Source of the DNA: Acetivibrio clariflavus DSM 19732
GTDB lineage: Bacteria; Bacillota; Clostridia; Acetivibrionales; Acetivibrionaceae
Length of the DNA stretch: 64,000 nt
Direction of reading: 5' to 3'
Assembly: GCF_000237085.1 (NCBI RefSeq)
Contig: NC_016627.1
Location: forward strand, 1,550,001 to 1,614,000
In this document: piece by piece, positions 8,886-17,979 of the stretch
How positions within the stretch are numbered: the stretch's first letter is position 1
Layout of the letters: each line of letters begins with the position of its first letter
Notes under the pieces: generated by a model
What the model saw: only the letters and a program-made list of their open reading frames with translations
The model's database searches: none
What the model was told of the DNA's origin: nothing
Program-made: the position numbers and the translations under genes

Positions 8886-9629
8886 TTACCTGTTAAATAA
8901 TTTCTGCATTTCTTCATAACGTTCGTAGGTAAGCAGAGCATCTTGATCGGTATTTTTCAGTTTCACCACATAGGTCCAGCGACCGTAGGGGTATATTTTA
9001 TGGATCATATGAAGATTTATAATATACGATTTATGACTTCTGAAAAAGATTGATTTATCCAACCGTTCTTCCAAATCACTTAAGCTGTCGGAGGTTATAT
9101 ACTTTTCATCAGCTGTATATATAGCTGTACTTCGGTTCTCACGCTGAATAAGGATAATTTCATCCATGTTAATGAAATTGATGCTCTCTTTGGTTTTAAC
9201 AATCAGCTTGTCTAAAACTTTATTAGGTTCGCCGACTTGTTTTGCCGTGGGTTGATTGAGATAAGCTGCCAGACTTTTTATTCTTTCTAAAGTTTGATAA
9301 ATTCTATCAAGCTTAAAGGGTTTTACCAAATAATCAAAGGCATACAATTCAAAGGCAGCTGGCATATACTCTTCATGGGCTGTTGCAAATATAATAATAG
9401 TTTTTGGATTTATATCCAATATTTTCTTTGCACATTCAACACCGTTTAAAAGGGGCATTTCCACATCCATAAAAATGACATCCGGTTTTAAAGACTCGGA
9501 AAAGCAGAGGGCGGCATTGCCGTCTTCTGCTTCTCCTATAATCTCAAAACCTTCAACTTTTGACAAAGCTTTTTTTAAAACCAGTCTCATACCATGATCA
9601 TCGTCAGCAATCAGTACTTTGAAATTCAA
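8886..9629 (-). CDS. LytTR-family response regulator
   Basis: This 247-residue two-domain regulator has a receiver domain (1-115) with the acidic pocket D9-D11, phosphoacceptor D55 in FMDVEMP, T83 and K103 in VKPF. A LytTR DNA-binding domain follows at about 145-245, with the FFRSHKSYIINL segment typical of the fold. It is expected to be phosphorylated by a Spo0B/AgrC-type kinase, and such a kinase is encoded about 2.3 kb upstream at 11921-12790. The start is a TTG 2 nt after the stop of the unknown gene, with its GGGGG ribosome site inside that gene's last codons. The two are therefore translationally linked. The target promoters are unknown. Confidence 0.9.
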   Translation of the reverse strand: MNFKVLIADDDHGMRLVLKKALSKVEGFEIIGEAEDGNAALCFSESLKPDVIFMDVEMPLLNGVECAKKILDINPKTIIIFATAHEEYMPAAFELYAFDYLVKPFKLDRIYQTLERIKSLAAYLNQPTAKQVGEPNKVLDKLIVKTKESINFINMDEIILIQRENRSTAIYTADEKYITSDSLSDLEERLDKSIFFRSHKSYIINLHMIHKIYPYGRWTYVVKLKNTDQDALLTYERYEEMQKLFNR

Positions 9630-9631
9630 GT

Positions 9632-10165
9632 TTACCAGCGCCCCCTTCTAAGAGCTTTGGGCTTACCTATAATTTCAGAGAAAATAAAACCTTTTAGTAT
9701 ATCCTCGCTGCTCATATTTGAAAAATTCAATGATTTTTTTAAGTTATTTTTATTTATTGTGATATCTTGCCCTTCTTGGTAATTAGTATTATGCATATCT
9801 TTTTTATCCTTAGATTTAATGGTGTTTTCGTTGCCTTGAATTTTAGAAGGGCTTAAGGCACCTTCCTTACCGGTGCTTTTTAAATTTTTGGTGCGTTCCA
9901 AAGTCTTATTTTGATTTTTGTTAGGTCTGTTTGGTCTAGAATTATTCTGAACCGGTCTGTTTGAATTTTGATTAGGCCTGTTTACAGGAGATCTATTTTG
10001 TATAGTTCGATTGGAAGAAGGCCGGTTTGGAGTTGCTGTATTTCCCGGAACTCCAAAAGGAAAAAGCTGATCCAGAAGGGGTTGATATAAAAGAGACTCC
10101 AGTCTTTGTTCCTTTTGAAGATTATCAGACATTTTCTTTGCATTTTCATATTTATAATTAGCCAT
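9632..10165 (-). CDS. Unknown Asn/Arg/Pro-rich protein between flotillin and LytTR regulator
   Basis: This is a 177-residue protein I do not recognise. It has three parts. The N-terminal segment (1-42) could be helical and ends LLDQLFPFGVPGN. A low-complexity linker (about 43-95) is made almost only of N, R, P, Q and S with repeated NRP/NRPNQN units. The C-terminal segment (about 135-177) contains SSEDILKGFIFSEIIGKP and ends RRGRW. No signal peptide or membrane segment is seen and the linker is very basic. The gene starts 13 nt after floA with a clear GGAG and ends 2 nt before the response regulator. Its position suggests a scaffold or adaptor for the flotillin or the regulator, which is inference only. 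Confidence 0.6.
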   Translation of the reverse strand: MANYKYENAKKMSDNLQKEQRLESLLYQPLLDQLFPFGVPGNTATPNRPSSNRTIQNRSPVNRPNQNSNRPVQNNSRPNRPNKNQNKTLERTKNLKSTGKEGALSPSKIQGNENTIKSKDKKDMHNTNYQEGQDITINKNNLKKSLNFSNMSSEDILKGFIFSEIIGKPKALRRGRW

Positions 10166-10178
10166 AATTTACAACTCC

Positions 10179-11174
10179 TTAAGGTTTAATTTCTTTGGCT
10201 GCACCGTCCGATTTGCTGGCATTGGCAATGGAATCCCTCATTTGTGTATCGGCAATTATGTTTTGCATATTATAATAGTCCATAACTCCGATTTTACCTT
10301 CGCGTAATGCTGCTGCTATAGCTTTAGGAATTTCAGATTCAGCTTCAACAACTTTTGCTCTCATTTCCTGAACCATAGCTTTCATTTCTTGTTCCCTTGC
10401 AATAGCCATAGCTCTTCTTTCTTCAGCTTTTGCCTGTGCTATTTTCTTATCAGCCTCAGCTTGGTCTGTTTGAAGTTGGGCACCTATATTTCTGCCCACA
10501 TCTATATCGGCGATATCAATGGACAGTATTTCAAAGGCTGTTCCGGCATCAAGACCTTTACTTAAAACGGTTTTTGATATAGCGTCAGGATTCTCCAAAA
10601 CTTGTTTATGTTCCTCAGCTGAACCAACGGTTGTAACTACACCTTCACCGACACGGGCAATGATGGTCTGTTCTCCGGCACCGCCCACCAAACGGTCTAT
10701 ATTTGCTCTAACTGTAACCCTTGCTTTTGCCATAAGTTCAATACCGTCTTTAGCAATGGCGGAGATAACCGGTGTTTCGATTACTTTTGGGTTAACACTC
10801 ATCTGTACGGCTTCTAAAACATCTCTACCGGCCAGATCTATGGCAGCGGCCCTTTCAAATTCCAGCGGAATATTTGCTCTTTGAGCAGCTATCAATGCAT
10901 TTACAACTCTGTCAACATTACCACCCGCCAGGTAGTGAGCTTCCAGTTTGTTTATTGATACGTTGATACCAGCTTTAGTAGCCTTGATCAACGGGTTTAC
11001 AATTCTTGAAGGAACTACTCTTCTAAGCCTCATACCTATAAGGGTGAAGATGCCTATACGTACATTAGCTGCAAAAGCAGATATCCATAGTCCTACAGGA
11101 ATAAAGGAGAAAAAGAATGCAATGAAAAGAATTATAACACCCAGACCAATGATAAATAATAATGCATTTTCCAT
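10179..11174 (-). CDS. floA: Flotillin-like protein FloA
   Basis: This 331-residue bacterial flotillin has an N-terminal membrane hairpin (about 5-28), an SPFH domain, and a long Ala/Glu-rich coiled coil (about 230-290, [19 protein letters not shown]). It forms oligomers in functional membrane microdomains and scaffolds signalling, secretion and cell-wall enzymes. Length and architecture match FloA/YqfA. AAAGGGG lies before the ATG. It follows an NfeD-family gene by 48 nt, the standard NfeD-flotillin pair. It precedes an unknown gene and a LytTR regulator, which is unusual. Confidence 0.92.
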   Translation of the reverse strand: MENALLFIIGLGVIILFIAFFFSFIPVGLWISAFAANVRIGIFTLIGMRLRRVVPSRIVNPLIKATKAGINVSINKLEAHYLAGGNVDRVVNALIAAQRANIPLEFERAAAIDLAGRDVLEAVQMSVNPKVIETPVISAIAKDGIELMAKARVTVRANIDRLVGGAGEQTIIARVGEGVVTTVGSAEEHKQVLENPDAISKTVLSKGLDAGTAFEILSIDIADIDVGRNIGAQLQTDQAEADKKIAQAKAEERRAMAIAREQEMKAMVQEMRAKVVEAESEIPKAIAAALREGKIGVMDYYNMQNIIADTQMRDSIANASKSDGAAKEIKP

Positions 11175-11222
11175 GTTTAATACCCCTTTCTTATTTATTA
11201 TTTTTACATCAAAAAATTACAT

Positions 11223-11726
11223 TTATTTAATTTCTCTGACTACTATTCTTCTTCCTTCCACTTTTATTATTTTTATTTTAGCGTCTTTCTGAATAAATTC
11301 GGCTTCCGAGACGACATCCAGCTTTACGCCATCAAAATCTGCAGTTCCCGAGGGTCGAAGAACAGTTAATGCTTTACCTTCTTTTCCAATGAAAAACTTT
11401 AAGTCCTCTGTTCCTTCAAATCCTTCCTCTTTGTTCAACGAATCGGTCAGCACCAGTGTTTTTGGCAGTTTACCCTTTGTTGCTGAATAGAGTACGAAGG
11501 TAAGAGCAATACCTAAAACAATCAATATAATGATTATTAGGATAATTACATCGGTTAGATTTCGTGCCACCGATACTATTCCTAATATGAGCAGAATTAT
11601 TCCACTTATACCCGGGGCACCGAAACCTGGGTGAAACATTTCGATAATTATCATAATAAAACCAAGTATAAAAAATACTGCCGAAAGGAAATCAATATTG
11701 CTGAAAAGACCTACCAAATCCGGCAT
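11223..11726 (-). CDS. NfeD-family membrane protein
   Basis: This 167-residue short NfeD protein has three or four hydrophobic segments in the first 85 residues (16-31, 38-54, 58-82). A C-terminal OB-fold domain follows (about 95-167), containing IGKEGKALTVLRPSG and ending GRRIVVREI. It is the short form without the serine-protease domain. Partners of this type anchor to flotillin and influence its assembly. AAGGAGG lies 7 nt upstream of the ATG. It is the first gene of the nfeD-floA-unknown-regulator transcript. Confidence 0.88.
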   Translation of the reverse strand: MPDLVGLFSNIDFLSAVFFILGFIMIIIEMFHPGFGAPGISGIILLILGIVSVARNLTDVIILIIIILIVLGIALTFVLYSATKGKLPKTLVLTDSLNKEEGFEGTEDLKFFIGKEGKALTVLRPSGTADFDGVKLDVVSEAEFIQKDAKIKIIKVEGRRIVVREIK

Positions 11727-11920
11727 ATAAACACCTCCTTTTTATGAAGATTAAAATATTAACGCTCTTCTTATCTGGATTTATATGTTTATTCAGATTT
11801 TTAATTTATATATTTATCAACTTACGGAATTAAGTATATACAAGAAGAAAAATAAATTGAATAGCAAATCTCTATATTATACATCTTTAAGTCCAAACTG
11901 TCATTTTTGATAAATATAAA

Positions 11921-12790
11921 TCAAGCATCAATGTTTTTGGGAAAAGTAATTTCAAAGGTAGTGTAATCTTCGCTGGATACTTTTATTTTGCCGCTGTATC
12001 TTTCCACTGTATTTTTTACGGTAAAGAGTCCCATTCCTTCACCTTTGCTGCCCTTTGTTGTAAAGCCGGCTTCAAATATTTTATCTATAATATTTTCCGG
12101 TATTTTGGGGCCATTGTTTGTGATGGAAAAGCCGAAGACTTTTAAATTTTCAAAAATACTAATTGTCAGAAGCTTACTTCCTTCAATTTCCTCTAGAGCA
12201 TAAATTGAGTTATCGATAATATTGCCTAAAATTCGACACATTTCCCAAGATGGTACATGAAAATTATCCAATCTTGATGTTACTTTCAATTCTGTTTTTA
12301 TGTCCTTTTTTTCGCAGTCCAATATTTTGGCCTGAAGAAGGGCATTAATTGCCGCATTACTGGTTTTTAGAACTTTGCTGACCTTTTGTATATCATTATA
12401 TACCTGCTCAATATAATCCTCAGCATCTTTGTATTCATGCATTTCTATCAAGCTGTAAACTACTTGCAAGTGATTCATGAAATCATGTCTTTGGGCTCTA
12501 AGAGTCTTATTCAGGTTTTCCAGTTGGTCCAAAGTGCTTTTAAGTACTTCATACTGTGATTCGGAGTCGGACAGCGTGACGGCATTCTTTATGGTGATAA
12601 AACTATTTATAAACAGGGTAATAAATACCATTGCGAAAAAAAATAAATAAGTTAGGGAATTAGACCCTATTTTGTTCAATTTATTATATATGGCGTTGTA
12701 TATCAATGCACCTATAAGTACGGCTAAATGTATTATATTTAAAACAATTATTGAAATTATTGTTTTGTTTATATTGAGTTTTTTTTCCAT
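11921..12790 (-). CDS. Sensor histidine kinase, Spo0B/AgrC type with GHKL ATPase
   Basis: This is a 289-residue membrane kinase. Two transmembrane helices (about 11-33 and 47-68) leave almost no extracellular sensor. A dimerisation helix carries RHDFMNHL (101-108), where H102 is the likely phosphohistidine. The ATPase has its N box NIIDNSIYAL (190-199) and a GEGMGL lid glycine motif (250-255). The lack of a sensor domain suggests it reads a membrane or envelope state or a partner protein. A natural partner is the LytTR regulator at 8886-9629, separated by the NfeD/flotillin genes. A 194-nt gap to nfeD may hold a separate promoter. Confidence 0.88.
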   Translation of the reverse strand: MEKKLNINKTIISIIVLNIIHLAVLIGALIYNAIYNKLNKIGSNSLTYLFFFAMVFITLFINSFITIKNAVTLSDSESQYEVLKSTLDQLENLNKTLRAQRHDFMNHLQVVYSLIEMHEYKDAEDYIEQVYNDIQKVSKVLKTSNAAINALLQAKILDCEKKDIKTELKVTSRLDNFHVPSWEMCRILGNIIDNSIYALEEIEGSKLLTISIFENLKVFGFSITNNGPKIPENIIDKIFEAGFTTKGSKGEGMGLFTVKNTVERYSGKIKVSSEDYTTFEITFPKNIDA

Positions 12791-12945
12791 ATTTTTAGTT
12801 CTCCGTCATCTTTGGTTGATAAAATTCAAATATTTTGTATTTCATATTATAGTGTATTTATGCAAATATTACAAAAGTTATATATAAAATCTTTTATCAT
12901 TATATACTATAAAAAAGTAAAATTAAAGCGGGGTAGGGAAGGAAT

Positions 12946-12977
12946 AAAAAACGAAGGGGAGTAATCCTTCGTTTTTT
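12946..12977. terminator. Terminator downstream of ilvE
   Basis: The arms 12946-12957 and 12966-12977 pair (AACGAAGG/CCTTCGTT core) with an 8-nt loop. On the minus strand the hairpin is followed by a T tract. It ends the ilvE transcript before the histidine-kinase gene. Confidence 0.8.
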
Positions 12978-13005
12978 GACACTGCGATATGAAAAGAAAT
13001 GAAAA

Positions 13006-14073
13006 TTAAACTTTAACAATCCAACCAAAGGGATCTTCAATTTTACCGCTTTGAATACCGGTAATGGTATCGTAAACTTTTGAAGATATTTCACCGATCT
13101 TGCCGTCATTTATCTGAATTATTTTACCGTTCCAATTGAGTTCCCCAATAGGAGATATAACTGCTGCTGTACCTGTTCCGAAGGCTTCTTCAAGAGTGCC
13201 TTTTTCGTGGGCTTCATATATTTCTTCTATGGAAATTCTGCGTTCGGTAACTTTAACGCCCATGGATTTAAGGAGTTCAATAGTGGAGTCTCTTGTGATT
13301 CCGGCTAAAATGGTACCTTCTAATGACGGGGTAATAACTTCTCCGTTTATTTTGAAAAATACATTCATCGTACCTACTTCTTCAACATATTTCCTTTCGA
13401 TTCCGTCAAGCCAAAGAACTTGAGTATAGCCCTTTTCTTTAGCTTCCATCTGAGCTTTCAAACTTGCAGCGTAGTTGCCCGGTGTTTTGGCGTAACCGAT
13501 TCCGCCTTTTACTGTTCGAACGTATTTATTCTCTACGTATATTTTTACAGGATTGATACCTTCTTTATAATAAGCTCCAACAGGGGAGAGGATTATCAAA
13601 AATTTGTATGTATTGGAAGGTCTGACTCCAAGGTAAGGATCAGTTGATATAATAAACGGGCGTATGTAGAGAGAAGTACCTTCCGATTTGGGTATCCAGT
13701 CCTGGTCAACCCTTACTATGGTTTTTATTGCTTCAACAGCGAAGTCAACGTCAATTGGAGGAATACATAATCTCTCGTTGGAGATGTTTACTCTTTCCAT
13801 ATTTTTTCTGGGTCTGAAAAGAAGTATATCTCCATTAACGCTTTTATATGCCTTCAGCCCTTCAAAAATTGCTTGTCCGTAGTGAAATACCATACATGAA
13901 GGATCAAGGCTTAATGGAGAATAAGGTATAATTTTTGGATCATGCCATCCTTTGCCTTCTGTATAATCCATTGTGAACATGTGGTCAGTAAAGTGAATAC
14001 CAAAGCCCAGGTTGTGTTCATCAGGCTTTTGCTTTGGATTTTTTGTTTTTTCAATTGTGATTTGATAAGACAT
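13006..14073 (-). CDS. ilvE: Branched-chain amino acid aminotransferase
   Basis: This is a 355-residue PLP enzyme of fold type IV. It interconverts leucine, isoleucine and valine with their 2-oxoacids using 2-oxoglutarate/glutamate. K196 in GYAKTPGNYA is the expected PLP-lysine, and the FHYGQAIFEGLKAY block (63-76) and the EEVGTMNVFF block (about 234) are typical of the longer, eukaryote-like BCAT subgroup. AAAGGGG precedes the ATG. It is monocistronic with a terminator downstream. No T-box leader is visible upstream. Its 2-oxoacid products are possible substrates for the ferredoxin oxidoreductase at the start of the window. Confidence 0.95.
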   Translation of the reverse strand: MSYQITIEKTKNPKQKPDEHNLGFGIHFTDHMFTMDYTEGKGWHDPKIIPYSPLSLDPSCMVFHYGQAIFEGLKAYKSVNGDILLFRPRKNMERVNISNERLCIPPIDVDFAVEAIKTIVRVDQDWIPKSEGTSLYIRPFIISTDPYLGVRPSNTYKFLIILSPVGAYYKEGINPVKIYVENKYVRTVKGGIGYAKTPGNYAASLKAQMEAKEKGYTQVLWLDGIERKYVEEVGTMNVFFKINGEVITPSLEGTILAGITRDSTIELLKSMGVKVTERRISIEEIYEAHEKGTLEEAFGTGTAAVISPIGELNWNGKIIQINDGKIGEISSKVYDTITGIQSGKIEDPFGWIVKV

Positions 14074-14397
14074 ATCGATTAACCCCTTTCAAAAAATAAA
14101 CGAAAAATATAGTATAGAATTTGAACTCCTTTATTGCCAAGCCGATGAGGGCTAGGAAAATCTTATATATTATTATGCTACTTTTTATTTTAAAAATCCA
14201 GACTTTTATAAAAATAGGCAAAGAAAATTTAAAATTCATATATTATTATTGGTATAAATACGCTTTAGTTGTATTGCTATGGAGTTACATTATTTGCTAT
14301 TATAGATGTAATAATTTTATATAATGAAGTTTTCTGTATTTCAAAATAGAGACACTTGGTACAGAAATGTTATGTCTTGAAAAATTGGGAGGAATTT
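14074..14397. other. Divergent intergenic region ilvE / yqeG
   Basis: This 324-nt AT-rich gap has no convincing gene. A TATAAT at 14320-14325 may be the -10 element for yqeG, but no good -35 lies at normal spacing. I see no riboswitch or T-box motif. Confidence 0.4.
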
Positions 14398-14916
14398 ATG
14401 ATAGAAATATTTTATCCAAAGCATAAAGTTGACAAGGTTCAGGATATTGAGCTTAGCATGCTTAAAAATAAAGGAATAAAAGGGCTTATTCTGGACATTG
14501 ATAATACTCTTGTACCGGAACATGTAGCAGAACCTGACGAAAATGTGATAAAATGGATTGAGAGGGTTAATGAAGCAGGATTTAAAGTATGTATTGTTTC
14601 TAATGCTTCCCAAAAAAGAGTAATAAAATTTAATGAAAAGTTAAAGGTTCATGCTATCCACAAAGCTTCAAAGCCCAGCAAAAAAGCTTTTTTAAAGGCA
14701 GCAGAGCTTATGGGTATAGAAGCAGAAGAAACAGCAGTTATTGGTGATCAAATTTTTACCGATATATTTGGTGGCAACAGATTAAATATGTTTACAATTC
14801 TTGTTACTCCAATTGATAAGAAAGAAGTTTTTTATGTCAAAATCAAAAGGATTGCAGAAAAGTACGTACTTTCAAAGTACGAGAAATATTTAATGGAACA
14901 GAAAAATAAAATTTAA
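14398..14916 (+). CDS. yqeG: YqeG-family HAD IIIA phosphatase
   Basis: This 172-residue HAD-superfamily hydrolase has the nucleophile motif D33-I-D35-N-T37. A later IGDQIFTDIFGGN block (about 119-131) supplies the Mg-binding acidic residues. It has no large cap domain, which fits subclass IIIA. The physiological substrate in clostridia is not established. In this genus-level context the gene often sits next to aroE, as it does here (55 nt upstream). The ATG at 14398 is preferred over an in-frame TTG at 14356 because GGGAGG (14387-14392) lies just upstream. Confidence 0.88.
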   Translation: MIEIFYPKHKVDKVQDIELSMLKNKGIKGLILDIDNTLVPEHVAEPDENVIKWIERVNEAGFKVCIVSNASQKRVIKFNEKLKVHAIHKASKPSKKAFLKAAELMGIEAEETAVIGDQIFTDIFGGNRLNMFTILVTPIDKKEVFYVKIKRIAEKYVLSKYEKYLMEQKNKI

Positions 14917-14971
14917 GTTTTTGCTTAACTTCATTATATTTATATTATTATGCTTAACAAAAGGAGGTATT

Positions 14972-15853
14972 ATGGTTATTGATTATAGTGTTACCGGAAA
15001 AACCAAACTGTTAGGATTAATCGGAAATCCCGTAGAACATTCTATTTCACCGCAGCTTCACAATTCGCTAAGTAAAATTTTAGGGTTGGATTTAATATAT
15101 GTACCGTTAAGAGTGGACAAAGAAGATCTTGAGACTTTGGTTAAGGCTCTTAAAGCTACCGAATTTGTGGGTTTCAATGTGACTGTACCGTATAAACGGG
15201 AAATTATGAAATTTCTTGATGGCAATACAAAGGAAGCTATATTGATGGGTTCTGTGAATACGGTAAAAAAAATTGACGGACGATTATATGGCTATAATAC
15301 TGACGGTGAAGGGTTCTTGAGAGCTTTTAAGGAAGCTGCGGGGACAGATTTTAAAGGTAAAAAGGTTGTAATGCTAGGTGCCGGAGGTGCTGCCAGACCC
15401 ATTGCAGTAAAAATTGCACTGGAGGGGGCAGAAAAAATCAGCCTGGTCAACCGGACAACTCAAAAATCGGTGGAATTGGCCGAAGTTGTTAACGAAAATA
15501 TCGCCGAAATTGTCCAAGTATATAATTTTGAGGATAAGACCCTAAAATTGGCCTTTGAGGAAAGTGACATAATAATTAATACAACATCGGTGGGAATGAG
15601 TCCGGATATTGACAATTCGCTTATAAGCGATACCAGTTATTTTAATGGACAGATTGTGTACGATATCATTTACAACCCCGTTAAAACAAAGTTTTTAGCT
15701 GATGCGGAAAGTAGAGGATGTAAGATAATTAACGGTTTGGGAATGCTTTTTTATCAAGGAATAAATGCCTATGAAATTTGGACAGGCGTCAAAATTTCAG
15801 AAGAAATATTAAGAGATTTATACAATTCTTTTATAACAATTCTAAATAATTAA
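14972..15853 (+). CDS. aroE: Shikimate dehydrogenase
   Basis: This 293-residue enzyme reduces 3-dehydroshikimate to shikimate with NADPH in the aromatic amino acid pathway. Substrate residues S24 and S26 (HSISPQ), catalytic K75 (NVTVPYK) and D111 (NTDGEG), and the NADP-binding loop GAGGA (136-140) are all present. An in-frame upstream start at 14921 is rejected because AAGGAGG (14961-14967) is well placed for the ATG at 14972. A terminator follows at 15891-15921. The pathway neighbour aroQ lies 3 kb downstream in another transcript. Confidence 0.95.
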   Translation: MVIDYSVTGKTKLLGLIGNPVEHSISPQLHNSLSKILGLDLIYVPLRVDKEDLETLVKALKATEFVGFNVTVPYKREIMKFLDGNTKEAILMGSVNTVKKIDGRLYGYNTDGEGFLRAFKEAAGTDFKGKKVVMLGAGGAARPIAVKIALEGAEKISLVNRTTQKSVELAEVVNENIAEIVQVYNFEDKTLKLAFEESDIIINTTSVGMSPDIDNSLISDTSYFNGQIVYDIIYNPVKTKFLADAESRGCKIINGLGMLFYQGINAYEIWTGVKISEEILRDLYNSFITILNN

Positions 15854-15890
15854 CATTTCATTGGAAATGTTGTTTAATAGATAAAGGTCA

Positions 15891-15921
15891 AAAAGATTAT
15901 TGATTTTAATCTTTTTTTTTT
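15891..15921 (+). terminator. Terminator after aroE
   Basis: A 9-bp stem (15891-15899 with 15907-15915) ends in a run of about ten T residues. Confidence 0.75.
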
Positions 15922-16055
15922 GCTTTTTTTAGATTCCTTTTCTATTTTCCATATTATAAGTAATTAAAACATTAAATTATAATTCTAAGTACATATTGTA
16001 AATGAATGAATATAAAGTAAAAATTGATAGATGTCGATAATATATAATGCGGTAA

Positions 16056-16085
16056 AAATTTCATTTCCTTAAGGTGATGAAATTT
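16056..16085 (+). other. Hairpin upstream of the orphan pseudopilin gene
   Basis: AAATTTCAT (16056-16064) and ATGAAATTT (16077-16085) form a perfect 9-bp stem. The 12-nt loop itself contains the palindrome CCTTAAGG. It could be a weak terminator, an operator or a leader structure for the pilin gene 67 nt downstream. Confidence 0.35.
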
Positions 16086-16152
16086 ATATTATTTTTTATG
16101 TTTTTTAGAAGCATAAATACTTTTATACAATTAAATACGAGGAGGAAGTTGT

Positions 16153-16530
16153 ATGTTTATCGGAAAGAACAGTCTGAGAAAAAATCAAAAAGGATTTTCT
16201 GTTGTGGAATTTATGGTTATATCGGTAATTTTTAGTATTTTAGCTGCTGCTGCAGCACCTTCCATTATTAATTATTTCGAAGAAGAAAAAGTAAATACCG
16301 ACAATTTTAACGCTAAAGAAATTGAAAATATAATACTGAGAAATATTGAAAAGGGATTTATTTCATTGGATAATGGACCGGAGTCCATTTTGGAATTAGT
16401 TGAAAAAGAACTTGGATCTATACCTAAACCGCAACAGAATGGATTTGGTTTTTATTATTATGAGAAGACAGGAAATGTTAGAGCATTAGAAACAGGGATG
16501 ACCAGAGAAGGCTGGATAAGGCTCGATTGA
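16153..16530 (+). CDS. Orphan type IV pilin-like protein (pseudopilin)
   Basis: This 125-residue class III-signal protein has a short basic leader ending in G14, then FSVVE with the conserved Glu at +5 and a hydrophobic helix to about residue 37. The small C-terminal domain contains no cysteines. The prepilin peptidase encoded 105 nt downstream should cleave after G14. The mature part is short for a pilin, so a minor-pilin or competence-pseudopilin role is likely. It sits 38 kb from the main pilus operon. GGAGGAAG lies before the ATG. Confidence 0.8.
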   Translation: MFIGKNSLRKNQKGFSVVEFMVISVIFSILAAAAAPSIINYFEEEKVNTDNFNAKEIENIILRNIEKGFISLDNGPESILELVEKELGSIPKPQQNGFGFYYYEKTGNVRALETGMTREGWIRLD

Positions 16531-16635
16531 CAATCCTCGCTTCTATAATTTATTTACATATTAAATCTTTTACATAAAAGCATTTATCCTATATAATATA
16601 TAAATAAAATATTATATACAAAAGAGGAAAAGAAA

Positions 16636-17442
16636 ATGGAAATAGTTTTGACTGTTTATTTTGCTGTTATCGGATTGATTATAGGTTCTTTTTTAAACGT
16701 GTGTATTTACCGTATACCAAAAGGGGAGAATATTGCATATCCTCCATCCCATTGCGGCAGCTGCGGTCATAGACTTCATGCCTTTGACCTTGTTCCTGTT
16801 TTTAGTTGGTTGTTTTTGAAGGGAAAGTGCAGGTACTGTGGAAGCAAAATATCACCCAGGTACGCAATGGTTGAGTTGATGACAGGAATTGTTTTTGCAA
16901 TATTATTTAAGGCTTTTGGGATTTCTTTGGATTTTTTTGCTTCTGCTTTTCTGATGTCTATTTTGATACCGGTATTTTTTATTGATCTGGACCACAGGAT
17001 AATACCAGATGAAATAGTTGTAACAGGACTTGTGGCCGGTATAGTTATTATAGTCTGCAATGTTTTTTTTCCGTTGGATATTTACAGAGGAGGACAATGG
17101 TGGGAACCCATACTTGGAATGATAGCAGGTTCAGGTACACTATTGGCTATCGGATTGATAGCGGCAAAGATTTACAAAACCGATGAGGTAATGGGTGGAG
17201 GAGATATAAAAATATTTGCGCCGATAGGAATTTTTCTCGGATGGAAGATGACTTTTTTGGCACTTTTTATATCTATAATTGTTGCTGGCGTAACAAGCTT
17301 TATTCTCATTATTTTAAAAATAAAAGACCGAAGAAGTACTATTCCTTTTGGTCCGTTTATAGTTGTAGGTACATTTATAACATATCTGTTCGGTTGGGAT
17401 ATTTTAGGTATGTATATTGACACATTGCTTTCAAGAATGTAG
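16636..17442 (+). CDS. pilD: Prepilin peptidase (A24 family) / N-methyltransferase
   Basis: This 268-residue polytopic membrane aspartic protease cleaves and N-methylates type IV prepilins. The N-terminal methylase-associated domain carries two CxxC pairs (C40/C43 and C65/C68) on the cytoplasmic side. The protease aspartates lie in DLDHRIIPD (117-125) and GGGD (187-190). About seven further hydrophobic segments are visible. It is the only prepilin peptidase in the window, so it probably serves both the neighbouring orphan pilin and the pilus operon at 49.6-62.3 kb. Confidence 0.93.
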   Translation: MEIVLTVYFAVIGLIIGSFLNVCIYRIPKGENIAYPPSHCGSCGHRLHAFDLVPVFSWLFLKGKCRYCGSKISPRYAMVELMTGIVFAILFKAFGISLDFFASAFLMSILIPVFFIDLDHRIIPDEIVVTGLVAGIVIIVCNVFFPLDIYRGGQWWEPILGMIAGSGTLLAIGLIAAKIYKTDEVMGGGDIKIFAPIGIFLGWKMTFLALFISIIVAGVTSFILIILKIKDRRSTIPFGPFIVVGTFITYLFGWDILGMYIDTLLSRM

Positions 17443-17540
17443 TTGAAGAGGTTTGGTAAAAAATATTTAATTTAAATTACCGTTATTTCGATATTAAGTA
17501 TTAGGAATTGTATATTGTTGTATTGTCGGGAGGGAAAAAT

Positions 17541-17813
17541 ATGGCGCAAATAAAAAACTATATGGAGGAAATAGTATTTTCTTCAATTAGAGAAGTATTG
17601 GACGATATAAATGTTTGTTCCTGCGACAAGTGTATTTTGGATATTGCTGCTATAGCTTTAAATGAATTGCCTCCTAAATATATTGTGACAGAAAAGGGGG
17701 AACTGTATTCCAAAGTTGATTCGTTAAGGCAGCAGTTTGAAGTTGACGTCATTTCAGCCATAGCAAAGGCAGCTGTACTTGTTAAACGTAATCCAAGACA
17801 TGATCAGGTATGA
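17541..17813 (+). CDS. ComFB-like late-competence protein
   Basis: This 90-residue protein of the ComFB family is mostly helical, with a CSCDKC cluster (about residues 25-30) that may bind zinc. The function of ComFB proteins is not firmly known, and they have been linked to competence and, in some bacteria, nucleotide second messengers. The ATG at 17541 follows GGGAGGG, and the longer in-frame form from 17508 would bury this ribosome site. Its position next to the prepilin peptidase and an orphan pseudopilin supports a link to DNA uptake or pili. Confidence 0.75.
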   Translation: MAQIKNYMEEIVFSSIREVLDDINVCSCDKCILDIAAIALNELPPKYIVTEKGELYSKVDSLRQQFEVDVISAIAKAAVLVKRNPRHDQV

Positions 17814-17979
17814 CCTTTTGAAATGTAAAATTACAAAAATATAAATATTGTGTTTTAAAAATATATAAGTTTAGATATAATAAGCTTATATATTTTTTAT
17901 TGTCTTTTTTGAGGAAATACAGAGGTAAATGTGAAAAAGACAAGGTATTTTTCGTTATTATTTCAAAAGGTGGATGTAA

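Noticed and set aside
16056-16085. Hairpin before the orphan pilin as a riboswitch
   Set aside because: It is a simple 9-bp stem without conserved riboswitch motifs.
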